From assembly GCF_900157365.1 (NCBI RefSeq), contig NZ_FUEZ01000003.1, positions 806,001-870,000 of the forward strand: DNA of 64,000 nucleotides, read 5' to 3'. A model generated the notes under the pieces. It had not been told where the DNA came from. It made no database searches and saw nothing but the letters and a program-made list of their open reading frames with translations. A program made the translations under genes and the position numbers. Shown piece by piece: positions 28,554 to 38,209 of the stretch (positions within the stretch are counted from its first letter, which is position 1; each line of letters begins with the position of its first letter). The stretch comes from Mycobacterium numidiamassiliense (lineage in GTDB: Bacteria; Actinomycetota; Actinomycetes; Mycobacteriales; Mycobacteriaceae).

Positions 28554-29902
28554 CGCGTTTGCCTTGCTGAGTTCGGGTCCCGCCGGCAGTGCCGCCAGGA
28601 GCGGCAAGGGGATCGCAGTCACCGCCGGTGGCAGACCGAGATCACGCGCCGCGTCGTCGTCATGAATCGCGAACCGCACCCCGGTGTCGACAATGAGGTA
28701 CCGCGCGCCGACGTGGCCTTCCGCCCGCACGTAGGCGCTCCTGCCCGGGGGCAGATAGACCGCGTCTAGCGCAGGACCATGGCCGTCGGCTTGCGACAAC
28801 ATCACCGGCGCCCGTCCACCGGGCACCGGCGGGAGGGCGCCGGTCTGCAACGTGACGCCGGAATACCCGGACGCCCCGGGGACCCACGTCGCGCACAGGG
28901 CACCATCGGCGATCAGCGATGTCGGAGCGTGGGCGGGGAAGGTCGCTACGGGCAGCGTGTTGACGACCGCAGTATCGCGGATGACATCGGGCGCCACCGT
29001 GACAATGCCGGCTGTGCCGTGCGCGTCGCTGAAACGCAACAGGTCCGCGGCGACCCGGCCGATGCGCTGGACCCGGTGGCCAGAACGGCGTAATACTCGT
29101 CACCATCGCCGCCCGCGATCCGCAGCACGCTACCGACCGGAATTCCGGGCAACACGGTTGCTTTGTCGCCGGCCCCGCGAATTCGTGGCGTCGTGATCGG
29201 CGTGGCCTCCGGAAGGGCGTTCAGCAATAGCGGGGAGACGACCTGCGGCCTGCGTCCCTCGAGCCGCAGCGCGCGCACTACGGCGGGATCCGCCAGGTCG
29301 ACGACGGCCCGTTGCCCGTTATAGAGCAGGTACGTCGGCGAACCCGGGCCCGATGCCGCCAGGATGGCCTGCTCGTCGGCCAGGCGACGGACCGACGCTC
29401 GTTCAAGGGCTCCGACGATGACGGTCGTAGCCGCAGCGTCGCCCGTGTCGCACATCGTCCAAACCGAGTCGTCGCCCGACAACAGCGGACCGATGAACTG
29501 CGGAGCACCCGGAATACCCAGTAGCGGGCCGCGTTTCGTCCGGCTCAATGCGGACTCTGGCACGGGCTGGGGGTTTGCCGATGTCCCCGCGATCAATCGC
29601 GCCGAGGGCAGGTTCAGCACTGGATGCCAGGTGTCACCGACCCGCACATACAGCGCTCCGGTTTGTTTGCCCATCACGATCTGCGCATGATCGAGCTCTG
29701 CTTCTCCCCGCAGTAAAGCAAGCAAAGCACTGCCAACCACTGCGATGGCGGCCAGCGCACATCCGATCATCAGGGGCGCCGTCCGCGCCCGCAGGGGCTG
29801 GCCCGACGGGCACGTGTCGCCCCGAAGCAACGCACATTCGACGCGACGCAGCAGGAATCGGTAGCCGCTGACCTGCAGCCACGTCGTCGGCTGACGCGAC
29901 AT
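28518..29902 (-). pseudogene. eccB4: ESX-4 component EccB4, interrupted by a one-base frameshift
   Basis: The first part (ATG 29902, GGAGG six bases upstream) reads MSRQPTTWLQVSGYRFLLRR, one membrane helix at about 44-63, then the extracytoplasmic EccB fold to EYYAVLATG. Near 29072, after codon about 277, the frame is lost; the next frame continues the family sequence as VQRIGRVAADLLRFSDAHGT down to 28518. Adding one base at GCCACCGG-GTCCAG restores about 473 codons, the family length. So either a single-base deletion or a sequencing error. EccB is an essential core subunit, so a real frameshift would disable ESX-4. Confidence 0.85.
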
Positions 29903-30010
29903 TGACACCTCCACGATTCGCGAACCGATCGTGCTCACGGTAGGCCGAGCGACGCCAACCTAAGGTCGCCCATCCACAACTTCAGAAGTTTCGTTCCCGC
30001 TGATAGTGGG

Positions 30011-30016
30011 TAAAAT
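30011..30016 (+). promoter_or_regulatory. -10 element of the cut3 promoter (leaderless)
   Basis: TAAAAT, a near-ideal -10 box, ends six bases before the GTG start of cut3 at 30023. Transcription would begin at or near the start codon, giving a leaderless mRNA. No Shine-Dalgarno is visible before the GTG, which fits. Confidence 0.6.
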
Positions 30017-30022
30017 TGGCCC

Positions 30023-30955
30023 GTGATTTCACACCGCGTACCTACCCCTCGGGCGGGCAGCGTGCGGTCAGCCGCTCGCTGGGTTGGCCTGGGCGCGTCC
30101 GCGCTGGTCACCGGGGCCGGCCTACTCGTCAACACGCCGGTCGCACACGCCTTCGACTGCCCCGACGCCGAAGTGATCTTCGCCCGGGGCACCAACGAGC
30201 CGGCCGGCCTGGGCAAGGTCGGCGACTCCTTCGTCGACTCGCTGCGCCAGCAGACCGGATTGAACATCCTGCCCTACGGGGTGAACTACGCCGCCAGCAA
30301 GCTGCAGCTGCACGGCGGTGACGGCGCCAACGACACCATCGACCGCGTCAAGAAGAGCGTGGAAACGTGCCCCAACACCAAGATCGTGCTGGGCGGCTAC
30401 TCGCAGGGCGCGACCGTGATGGACATCGTCGCCGGCGTCCCGATCGGCGGCATCAACTTCGGCAGCACGCTGCCGCCGCAGTACGCCAACAACATCGCCG
30501 CCGTCGTGACCTTCGGTGACGTGGCCGACCGCGCCGGCGGGTCGCTGCCCACCCAGAGCGCCATGCTGGGATCCAAGGCCGCCGACTATTGCAACCCCAA
30601 CGACCCGATCTGCCACGCGGGCGAGGGCAACGAGTGGAGCGGGCACACCGAGGGCTACGTCCCCGTGTACACCACCCAGGCCGCGGCCTTCGTTGCTCCC
30701 AAGCTGATGGGCGGCTCCGGCCAGCAGGTGCCCGGATACACGCCGCCGATTCAGGGGTTCGGCCCGCAGACGCCGGGCAACGCCTCGCAGACACCGGGCA
30801 ACAGCGTGACGACACCCGACCAGATCCCGTCGATTCACGGCCCGGCGTCGCCCGGATCGCCTGCGGTACCGGCGTCGCCCGCGACGCCCGTGTCGCCGAC
30901 CGCGGCGGCCGCGACCCCGACCCCGGCACCCGGGCTGGTTGCGGCTCTTCAGTGA
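30023..30955 (+). CDS. cut3: secreted cutinase-like esterase
   Basis: 310 aa cutinase/CULP family, acting on carboxyl esters outside the cell. Signal peptide cleaved after ...NTPVAHA (about residue 43). Triad Ser127 (GGYSQG), Asp194 (NPNDPIC) and His208 (EWSGHTEGY), with family cysteine pairs. After about residue 235 comes a long Pro/Thr/Ser-rich tail ([13 protein letters not shown], then [19 protein letters not shown]), longer than in M. tuberculosis Rv3451. Starts at GTG, probably leaderless. Divergent from eccB4. Confidence 0.93.
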   Translation: MISHRVPTPRAGSVRSAARWVGLGASALVTGAGLLVNTPVAHAFDCPDAEVIFARGTNEPAGLGKVGDSFVDSLRQQTGLNILPYGVNYAASKLQLHGGDGANDTIDRVKKSVETCPNTKIVLGGYSQGATVMDIVAGVPIGGINFGSTLPPQYANNIAAVVTFGDVADRAGGSLPTQSAMLGSKAADYCNPNDPICHAGEGNEWSGHTEGYVPVYTTQAAAFVAPKLMGGSGQQVPGYTPPIQGFGPQTPGNASQTPGNSVTTPDQIPSIHGPASPGSPAVPASPATPVSPTAAAATPTPAPGLVAALQ

Positions 30956-31053
30956 CGTGCGGGCATCAATCGGATAACGCCCATTCCCCGCAACGCCCCG
31001 CTGACCTGCCAGGATCGTCCGCAGCGACCCGCTGACCAGCTCCGGGAGCGTTT

Positions 31054-31059
31054 TATTAT
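31054..31059 (+). promoter_or_regulatory. -10 element of the cut4 promoter (leaderless)
   Basis: TATTAT ends six bases before the ATG at 31066, the same layout as for cut3. It supports ATG 31066 over the TTG just before it, and shows the gene keeps its own promoter. Confidence 0.55.
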
Positions 31060-31065
31060 CGGTTG

Positions 31066-31710
31066 ATGGGGGTTCGACCGTTTGGTTTCGCGGCTGCCAT
31101 CCTGCTCGCCGCGACACTAGAAATCGTTCCGTTGTCCACGCCATCGATTCCGGCGGCGTCGGCGTCATGCCCGGCCGCCGAAGTGGTCTTCGCGCGCGGC
31201 CGGGAGGAACCGCCGGGCGTCGGCTATATCGGCAGTGCCTTCGTCTCGGCGCTGCAAAGCAAGGTGCAAGTGCCGGTCGGTGCCTATGGGGTCGACTACC
31301 CCGCCGATGTCGATCCGACCAAGGGCGCCAGCGACATGAGCGCCCACGTGCAATCCATGGCCAAGCATTGCCCGAACACCCGGGAGGTGCTCGGCGGCTA
31401 TTCGCTGGGCGCTATCTCGGCCGACCTGGTGGTCGCGCTGGCCAATCCCGGATTCGGCTTCAACAATCCGCTGCCGCCGGGCGCCGACCAACACGTCGCT
31501 GCGGTCGCACTGTTCGGGAACGGCACCCGGCGCGTCCTGGGGCCGGTGCCCGAATTCAGTCCCGCCTTCGCCGGCAAGACGATCGACCAGTGCGCCCCCG
31601 GTGACCCGATCTGTTCGAGCGGATGAGCCTGGCCCTCGCACCTGCAGCCCTCGTACCTGAGCTCCGGGCTGGTGGAGCAGGCGGCCACCTTCGCCGCCAG
31701 CAGGCTCTAG
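31066..31710 (+). pseudogene. cut4: cutinase-like esterase interrupted by an in-frame TGA
   Basis: Signal peptide (cleavage near IPAASAS, about residue 34), nucleophile Ser113 in GGYSLG and Asp180 in APGDPIC. At 31624-31626 a TGA stops translation after 186 residues, yet the same frame continues to the TAG at 31710 with 27 residues (AWPSHLQPSYLSSGLVEQAA and on) that match the normal cutinase C-terminus, including the catalytic His. A single change from a sense codon such as GGA explains it. The truncated product lacks the triad His and the final helix. Its end overlaps convergent truA by four bases. Confidence 0.8.
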
Positions 31711-32570
31711 TCGCGCGTCCGCAAATCCCGGGTGATCACAATCCGCGCGGCAAGTTCGTCGTCGGGTGGATAGTCCACCCCGACCAACGTCAAGCCGTGC
31801 GCGGGTGCGGCCGCAAAATCGCTGGAACGTCCTGTCGCCGTGAGTAATTCGCGACACCACTTTGGGCTGCGCCGCTGCTCCCCCACCGCCAGCAGCGCCC
31901 CGACCAGTGATCGCACCATCTGCCAGCAGAACGCGTCGGCGGTGACGTGGGCGGTAATCAGATCGCCCTCGCGTGACCAGTCCAGCCGCTGCAGATCCCG
32001 GATGGTGGTGGCGCCGTCACGGTGACGGCAGAACGCGGCGAAGTCGTTCAATCCCAACAGCTCTCGTGACGCGGCGCGTATCGCGTCGACGTCCAGATCC
32101 CGCGGCCAGGCGGCGATGTAGCGCGCCCGCTGCGGCTCGACCCCGTAGGGCGCCGTCGACAATCGGTACTCGTAATGACGGCGCAGCGCCGAAAACCGCG
32201 CATCGAAATCCGCTGGGGCGCGGCGGATATCGACCACCCGGACGTCGGCGGGCAGAAACCGGCCAAGCCGGCGCACCAGCGGCAGGAATTCCGGCTCACC
32301 GGGCCGCGGCGAGCGCGGGTAGGCATTCGGCAAGGCGGCGGCGGGCACATCGACGTGGGCGACCTGCCCGGTGGCATGCACTCCCGTGTCGGTGCGCCCG
32401 GCCGCCCATAGCCGTACCGGCGTGCGAAAGACCGTCGTCAGCGCGTCATCGATGACGCCGGCGACAGTGCGCTGCCCGGCCTGAGTTGCCCAGCCCGCGA
32501 AATCGGTTCCGTCGTAAGCAATATCGAGCCTAAGACGGACGTCTTCGCTACTTCTCGGTGGCGTCGTCAC
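31707..32570 (-). CDS. truA: tRNA pseudouridine(38-40) synthase
   Basis: 287 aa. Isomerises uridines 38-40 in the tRNA anticodon stem. The catalytic Asp lies in [14 protein letters not shown]; the N-terminal [14 protein letters not shown] and the [13 protein letters not shown] segment are typical. The GTG start at 32570 overlaps the rplQ stop by 23 bases, making it the last gene of the infA-rplQ operon. Confidence 0.95.
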   Translation of the reverse strand: MTTPPRSSEDVRLRLDIAYDGTDFAGWATQAGQRTVAGVIDDALTTVFRTPVRLWAAGRTDTGVHATGQVAHVDVPAAALPNAYPRSPRPGEPEFLPLVRRLGRFLPADVRVVDIRRAPADFDARFSALRRHYEYRLSTAPYGVEPQRARYIAAWPRDLDVDAIRAASRELLGLNDFAAFCRHRDGATTIRDLQRLDWSREGDLITAHVTADAFCWQMVRSLVGALLAVGEQRRSPKWCRELLTATGRSSDFAAAPAHGLTLVGVDYPPDDELAARIVITRDLRTRD

Positions 32571-33135
32571 CCTCGTCGGCGGCCTCAGCCTTGGGCTCCT
32601 CGGCCTCGACTTCCTCGGTGGCGGTGGGCTCTTCGGCCACGGCCTCCTCGGTCGTGGCCTCTTCGGCTTCGGCTTCCTCGGGCGCGGCCTCTTCGGCCGC
32701 CGCGGGTGCCTCTGCCTTCTCGGGCGCCTTCTTCGAAGCCTTGACCCGGCGAGCCCGCTCGGCCTCCGACGTCACCGTCTTTTCCTGCACCAGCTCGATC
32801 ACGGCCATGGGGGCGTTGTCGCCCTTACGCGCCTCGACCTTGATGATGCGGGTGTATCCGCCCTCGCGGTCGGCGAAGAACGGCCCGATCTCCTCGAACA
32901 GCTTGTGCACGACGTCCTTGTCGCGGATCTTCTTCAGAACCTCTCGACGGTTGTGCAGCGTGCCCTTTTTCGCGTGCGTGATCAGCTTCTCCGCGTAGGG
33001 CCGCAGCGCGCGCGCCTTCGGCTCGGTCGTCTTGATCCGGTCGTGCTCGAACAGCGACGTGGCCAGGTTGGCCAGAAGAGCCTTCTGATGCGAAGACGAC
33101 CCGCCGAGGCGAGGGCCCTTGGTGGGCTTGGGCAT
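32548..33135 (-). CDS. rplQ: 50S ribosomal protein L17
   Basis: 195 aa. The first 120 residues are a standard L17 ([38 protein letters not shown]). The remainder is a Glu/Ala-rich acidic tail, typical of mycobacteria and other actinobacteria and absent in E. coli. Lies 59 bases after rpoA in the same operon. Confidence 0.97.
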   Translation of the reverse strand: MPKPTKGPRLGGSSSHQKALLANLATSLFEHDRIKTTEPKARALRPYAEKLITHAKKGTLHNRREVLKKIRDKDVVHKLFEEIGPFFADREGGYTRIIKVEARKGDNAPMAVIELVQEKTVTSEAERARRVKASKKAPEKAEAPAAAEEAAPEEAEAEEATTEEAVAEEPTATEEVEAEEPKAEAADEGDDATEK

Positions 33136-33194
33136 TGCGACTTCTCCTCAATGGGGCCGGTCCCCGTATCAGGTAGGACCGGGACGGAATTCGG

Positions 33195-34247
<1,053 letters not shown>

Positions 34248-34320
34248 CTATCTCCTTCTCGGCACCCGCTATTTGATGCCGTTAAGTGTTCCGTTCCGGC
34301 GGATGCCGGCCCGGAAGTCT

Positions 34321-34926
34321 TTACTTCGAGTAGTACTCGACGATCAGCTGCTCGGTGAGCGGCACGTCGATCTGCGCTCGCTCGGGCAGTTGGTGGATCA
34401 GGATGCGCTGCCGCTCCCCGACCACCTGAATCCAGCCCGGCAGCGGGCGGTCGCCCGACGTCTCGCGCGCGATCTGGAACGGCACCGTGTTCAGCGAGCC
34501 GTCCCGCACGTCGATGATGTCGTACTGCGACACCCGGTAGCTGGGGACATCGACGTGCACGCCGTTGACGCTGAAGTGCCCGTGGCTGACCAACTGGCGA
34601 GCCATCCGGCGGGTGCGTGCCAACCCAGCGCGGTACACGACATTGTCGAGCCGGCTTTCCAGGATGCGCAGCAGCTCCTCACCGGTCTTGCCGGGTTGGC
34701 GCACTGCCTCTTCGTAGTAGCGGCGGAACTGCTTTTCCATGACGCCGTAGGTGAAGCGGGCCTTCTGCTTCTCCTGCAGCTGCATCAGGTATTCGCTCTC
34801 CTTGATCCGCGCGCGGCCGTGCTGGCCGGGCGGGTAAGGGCGCTTTTCGAAAGCCTGGTCGCCACCGACGAGGTCGGTGCGCAGCCGACGCGACTTGCGC
34901 GTCATGGGTCCGGTGTAACGAGCCAT
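34321..34926 (-). CDS. rpsD: 30S ribosomal protein S4
   Basis: 201 aa. Primary 16S rRNA-binding protein, with the S4 RNA-binding fold (RLDNVVYRAGLARTRRMARQ, SVNGVHVDVPSYRV). No zinc-binding CxxC cluster is seen at the N-terminus, so this is the zinc-independent form. In the rpsM-rpsK-rpsD-rpoA-rplQ order. Confidence 0.98.
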   Translation of the reverse strand: MARYTGPMTRKSRRLRTDLVGGDQAFEKRPYPPGQHGRARIKESEYLMQLQEKQKARFTYGVMEKQFRRYYEEAVRQPGKTGEELLRILESRLDNVVYRAGLARTRRMARQLVSHGHFSVNGVHVDVPSYRVSQYDIIDVRDGSLNTVPFQIARETSGDRPLPGWIQVVGERQRILIHQLPERAQIDVPLTEQLIVEYYSK

Positions 34927-34936
34927 TTCTTCCTAC

Positions 34937-35356
34937 CTAGACCCTTCTGCGCTTGGGCGGACGGCAGCCGTTGTGCGGCTGCGGGGTGACGTCAGAGATC
35001 GCGCCGACCTCCAGGCCTGCGGCCTGCAGCGACCGGATCGCGGTCTCGCGGCCCGAGCCCGGGCCCTTCACGAACACGTCGACCTTGCGCACGCCGTGCT
35101 CCTGGGCCTTGCGTGCGGCGTTCTCGGCAGCCAGCTGCGCGGCGAACGGCGTCGACTTGCGCGAGCCCTTGAAGCCGACGTGACCCGACGACGCCCAGGC
35201 GATGACGTTGCCCTGCGGGTCGGTGATCGTCACGATCGTGTTGTTGAACGTGCTCTTGATGTGCGCGGCACCGTGCGGGATGTTCTTCTTTTCCCGGCGA
35301 CGGGTCTTCTGCCCCTTCTTGGGGGCAGCGGATGCTGCCTTCTTGGCGGGTGGCAT
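34937..35356 (-). CDS. rpsK: 30S ribosomal protein S11
   Basis: 139 aa. Basic N-terminus, then [20 protein letters not shown] and the C-terminal [16 protein letters not shown]. Part of the 30S platform near the Shine-Dalgarno duplex. It starts three bases after the rpsM stop and ends ten bases before rpsD. Confidence 0.98.
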   Translation of the reverse strand: MPPAKKAASAAPKKGQKTRRREKKNIPHGAAHIKSTFNNTIVTITDPQGNVIAWASSGHVGFKGSRKSTPFAAQLAAENAARKAQEHGVRKVDVFVKGPGSGRETAIRSLQAAGLEVGAISDVTPQPHNGCRPPKRRRV

Positions 35357-35359
35357 GAG

Positions 35360-35734
35360 TTACCTGGCCTTCTTCTTGCCTGCGATGGTGCGCTTGGGGC
35401 CCTTGCGGGTACGCGCGTTGGTCTTTGTGCGCTGGCCACGCACCGGCAGGCCGCGGCGGTGCCGCAGGCCCTGGTAGCAGCCGATCTCGATCTTGCGGCG
35501 GATGTCGGCCTGCACCTCACGGCGCAGGTCACCCTCGATCTTGAGGTTGGCTTCGATGTAATCGCGCAGGTGGGTCAGCTGGTCGTCGGTCAGGTCCTTG
35601 GTGCGCAGGTCCTTGTCGATGCCCGTAGCTGCCAGGATCTCGTTGGAACGGGTGCGTCCGACCCCGAAGATGTACGTGAGCGCGATCTCCATGCGCTTAT
35701 CGCGCGGCAGATCGACGCCTACTAGTCGTGCCAT
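35360..35734 (-). CDS. rpsM: 30S ribosomal protein S13
   Basis: 124 aa. [14 protein letters not shown] start, helix-hairpin-helix [17 protein letters not shown] and the basic tail [17 protein letters not shown], which contacts P-site tRNA and the intersubunit bridge. It is separated from rpmJ by 156 bases that contain a small GC hairpin (CCCGGC/GCCGGG) but no gene. Confidence 0.98.
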   Translation of the reverse strand: MARLVGVDLPRDKRMEIALTYIFGVGRTRSNEILAATGIDKDLRTKDLTDDQLTHLRDYIEANLKIEGDLRREVQADIRRKIEIGCYQGLRHRRGLPVRGQRTKTNARTRKGPKRTIAGKKKAR

Positions 35735-35890
35735 AGGTGGCGTTTCCTCTTATCTCATGCGGAGGTCTTTTCCCAGTCCGTTCCCGGCGTATTGCCGGGG
35801 CCCGGCCTCCGTCCGGGCGTGGATGAACGGCCTATCCGCTCATTGGTGCTGGGAGGTCTGCATTCAGTTGTGTCGAACCGACCGGGACTG

Positions 35891-36004
35891 TTAGCCCTGG
35901 CGCTGCTTGTGGCGTGGATCGGAGCAGATCACCATGACCCGCCCATGCCGACGGATCACCCTGCACTTGTCGCAGATTGGCTTGACGCTCGGGTTCACCT
36001 TCAC
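35891..36004 (-). CDS. rpmJ: 50S ribosomal protein L36
   Basis: 37 aa, encoded from GTG 36004 to TAA 35891. Sequence [20 protein letters not shown], then a short tail with [13 protein letters not shown]. The Cys pattern C-x2-C ... C ... H is the zinc ribbon of the C+ paralogue of L36, so this is the zinc-dependent form. Lies between infA and rpsM, its usual place. Confidence 0.97.
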
Positions 36005-36057
36005 GGCTGTCTCGATCCTGTTCTGTCTACTCGTAGGTTTATGGTTCGGGCTTGTCG

Positions 36058-36279
36058 TTACTTATAGCGGTACACAATGCGGCCCCGGGACAGGTCGTAG
36101 GGAGACAACTCCACCACCACCCGGTCCTCGGGCAGGATGCGGATGTAGTGCTGCCGCATCTTGCCGCTGATGTGGGCAAGCACCTTGTGGCCGTTCTCCA
36201 GCTCAATGCGGAACATCGCATTGGGCAGGGGCTCGACCACGCGGCCCTCGACCTCGATGGCGCCGTCCTTCTTGGCCAT
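36058..36279 (-). CDS. infA: translation initiation factor IF-1
   Basis: 73 aa OB-fold protein occupying the ribosomal A site during initiation: [20 protein letters not shown] and [19 protein letters not shown] are family hallmarks. The start is ATG 36279; the frame is open upstream to 36345 but that part is not conserved. First gene of the infA-rpmJ-rpsM-rpsK-rpsD-rpoA-rplQ-truA operon. Its promoter should lie in the 254-base divergent gap before 36534, where no clear element was identified. Confidence 0.97.
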
Positions 36280-36533
36280 GCTTCTCGTCAAATCCTCGTC
36301 GTTTAGTTTCGATCCCAATCGCGCCCGGATCGGCGCACCATTCACACCGACCTTGAAACGTGAGCCGGTGACAGGAAATTCCTAGGGACAGGGCACGCGA
36401 AAGCCGGCGCGGATAACGCACCGTTGGTCAACGATACCTGGTCGGAGGGCCCTGGCCAAAATCGCTTGCAGAGGAACCGAGGCCGCCACCTCGACCCACC
36501 ATACGGCTTCTGACAAGCGCATACTTGACGCCG

Positions 36534-38201
36534 ATGACACGTCCCGATGCGCAGTCGCGCAAACCCGTGATGATGACCGTTGACGACGATCCCGCGGTGT
36601 CGCGCGCGGTGGCCCGGGACCTGCGGCGCCACTACGGCGAGGACCACCGCATCGTGCGCGCGGAATCGGGTCCCGAGGCCCTGGAGACCCTCAAGCAGCT
36701 CAAGCTGCGGGGCGAAGCGGTCGCGACCCTGATCGCCGACTACCGGATGCCGCAGATGACGGGCATCGAGTTCCTCGAGCAGGCGATGGACCTCTATCCG
36801 GCGGCGCGGCGGGTCCTGCTGACGGCCTACGCCGACACCCACGCCGCGATCGACGCGATCAACGTCGTCGACCTCGATCACTACCTGCTCAAGCCGTGGG
36901 ATCCGCCGGAGGAAAAGCTCTACCCCGTCGTCGATGCGCTGCTGGAAGCCTGGCGGGCGGCGCCCCAGCACGCCATCCCGCACACCAAGGTGATCGGGCA
37001 CCGCTGGTCGGCGCGGTCCTGGCAGGTCCGCGACTTCCTGGCCCGCAACGGCCTCTACTACACCTGGTTCATGGCCGACGAGCCGGCCGGTGAGCAGCTG
37101 CTGCAGGCCGCGGGCGAGGACGGCAGACGGCTACCGATCGTCATCACCGAGCAGGGCGATCCCCTGATCGAACCCACCGACGCCCAGCTGGCCGACAAGC
37201 TGGGCCTGGCCAGCACGCCGTCGCAGGAGTTCTACGACCTGATCGTCATCGGTGGCGGCCCCGCGGGCCTGGCCGCCGCCGTCTACGGCGCCTCCGAGGG
37301 GCTGCGCACGGTGCTCATCGAGCGCACCGCGACCGGCGGGCAGGCCGGCCAGAGCTCACGGATCGAGAACTACCTGGGCTTTCCCGACGGGGTGTCGGGC
37401 GGGCAGCTGGCCGAGCGTGCGCGCAGGCAGGCCGAGAAGTTCGGCGCCGAGCTGATCACGGCCCGCGCGGCGACCGCGCTGGAAATCAACGGATCCAAGC
37501 GCACCATACGGTTCGCCGACGGCGGCTCCATCGACGCGCACGCGGTCATCTTGGCCACCGGTGTCGCCTACCGAAACCTCGAAGCCGACGGGTGTCACGA
37601 GCTGACCGGTTGCGGCGTCTATTACGGGGCCGCGGTCTCCGTCGCGTCGGACTGCAAAGACGAAGAGGTCTACGTGGTCGGCGGGGCCAATTCGGCCGGC
37701 CAGGCCGCGATGTATCTGTCCCGCGAAGCCAACTCGGTGACCATCGTCGTGCGGGGTCCCTCGCTGGAAGCGTCGATGTCGTACTACCTGATCCAGCAGA
37801 TCGAGCAGAACCCGAAGATCACCGTGCGTACCTGCACCGAAGTGCGGCGGGCGACCGGAGATGGGCACCTGGAGAAGCTGACCCTGGTCAACAACCGGAC
37901 CGGCGACACCGAGGAAGTGACCTGCGCCCGGATGTTCATCTTCATCGGGGCCGCACCGCGCACCGAGTGGCTGGACGGGGTGCTCGCCCGCGACGCCCAC
38001 GGCTTCATCCTCACCGGGCCGGACCTGCGCAACGTGTGCGGCTGGACGCTGGACCGCCCGCCCCACCACCTGGAGACCAGCGTACCGGGCGTGTTCGCCA
38101 CCGGCGACGTTCGGTCGGAGTCGGCCAAACGCGTCGCCGCCGCCGTCGGTGAAGGATCGATGGCCGTGATGCTGGTTCACCGGTATCTGGCCGAGAGCTA
38201 G
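36534..38201 (+). CDS. response-regulator receiver fused to thioredoxin-reductase-like flavoprotein
   Basis: 555 aa. Residues 12-125 form a CheY-type receiver: acidic pair in TVDDDP, phospho-acceptor Asp69 in LIADYRMPQMTG, Thr in LLTAYAD and Lys120 in LLKPW. A middle thioredoxin-fold-like segment (about 148-225) leads to an FAD/NADPH oxidoreductase (FAD motif IGGGPAGLAAA near 239-248; NADPH motif VVGGANSAGQAA near 381-392; C-terminal FATGD). The redox CxxC expected after GVYYGA is missing. The ATG at 36534 is preferred over TTG 36525. It is followed after eight bases by a histidine kinase, so the two form one signalling unit. Confidence 0.9.
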   Translation: MTRPDAQSRKPVMMTVDDDPAVSRAVARDLRRHYGEDHRIVRAESGPEALETLKQLKLRGEAVATLIADYRMPQMTGIEFLEQAMDLYPAARRVLLTAYADTHAAIDAINVVDLDHYLLKPWDPPEEKLYPVVDALLEAWRAAPQHAIPHTKVIGHRWSARSWQVRDFLARNGLYYTWFMADEPAGEQLLQAAGEDGRRLPIVITEQGDPLIEPTDAQLADKLGLASTPSQEFYDLIVIGGGPAGLAAAVYGASEGLRTVLIERTATGGQAGQSSRIENYLGFPDGVSGGQLAERARRQAEKFGAELITARAATALEINGSKRTIRFADGGSIDAHAVILATGVAYRNLEADGCHELTGCGVYYGAAVSVASDCKDEEVYVVGGANSAGQAAMYLSREANSVTIVVRGPSLEASMSYYLIQQIEQNPKITVRTCTEVRRATGDGHLEKLTLVNNRTGDTEEVTCARMFIFIGAAPRTEWLDGVLARDAHGFILTGPDLRNVCGWTLDRPPHHLETSVPGVFATGDVRSESAKRVAAAVGEGSMAVMLVHRYLAES

Positions 38202-38209
38202 GAAGGGCC

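Noticed and set aside
30122..31168. Minus-strand open frame of about 350 codons across cut3
   Set aside because: Opposite strand of an unambiguous cutinase with signal peptide and triad; the translation is His/Arg/Gly-rich filler.
31624..31626. TGA in cut4 as a selenocysteine codon
   Set aside because: No SECIS-like hairpin was recognised next to it, cutinases have no selenocysteine, and mycobacteria are not known to use it here; a nonsense change or error is simpler.
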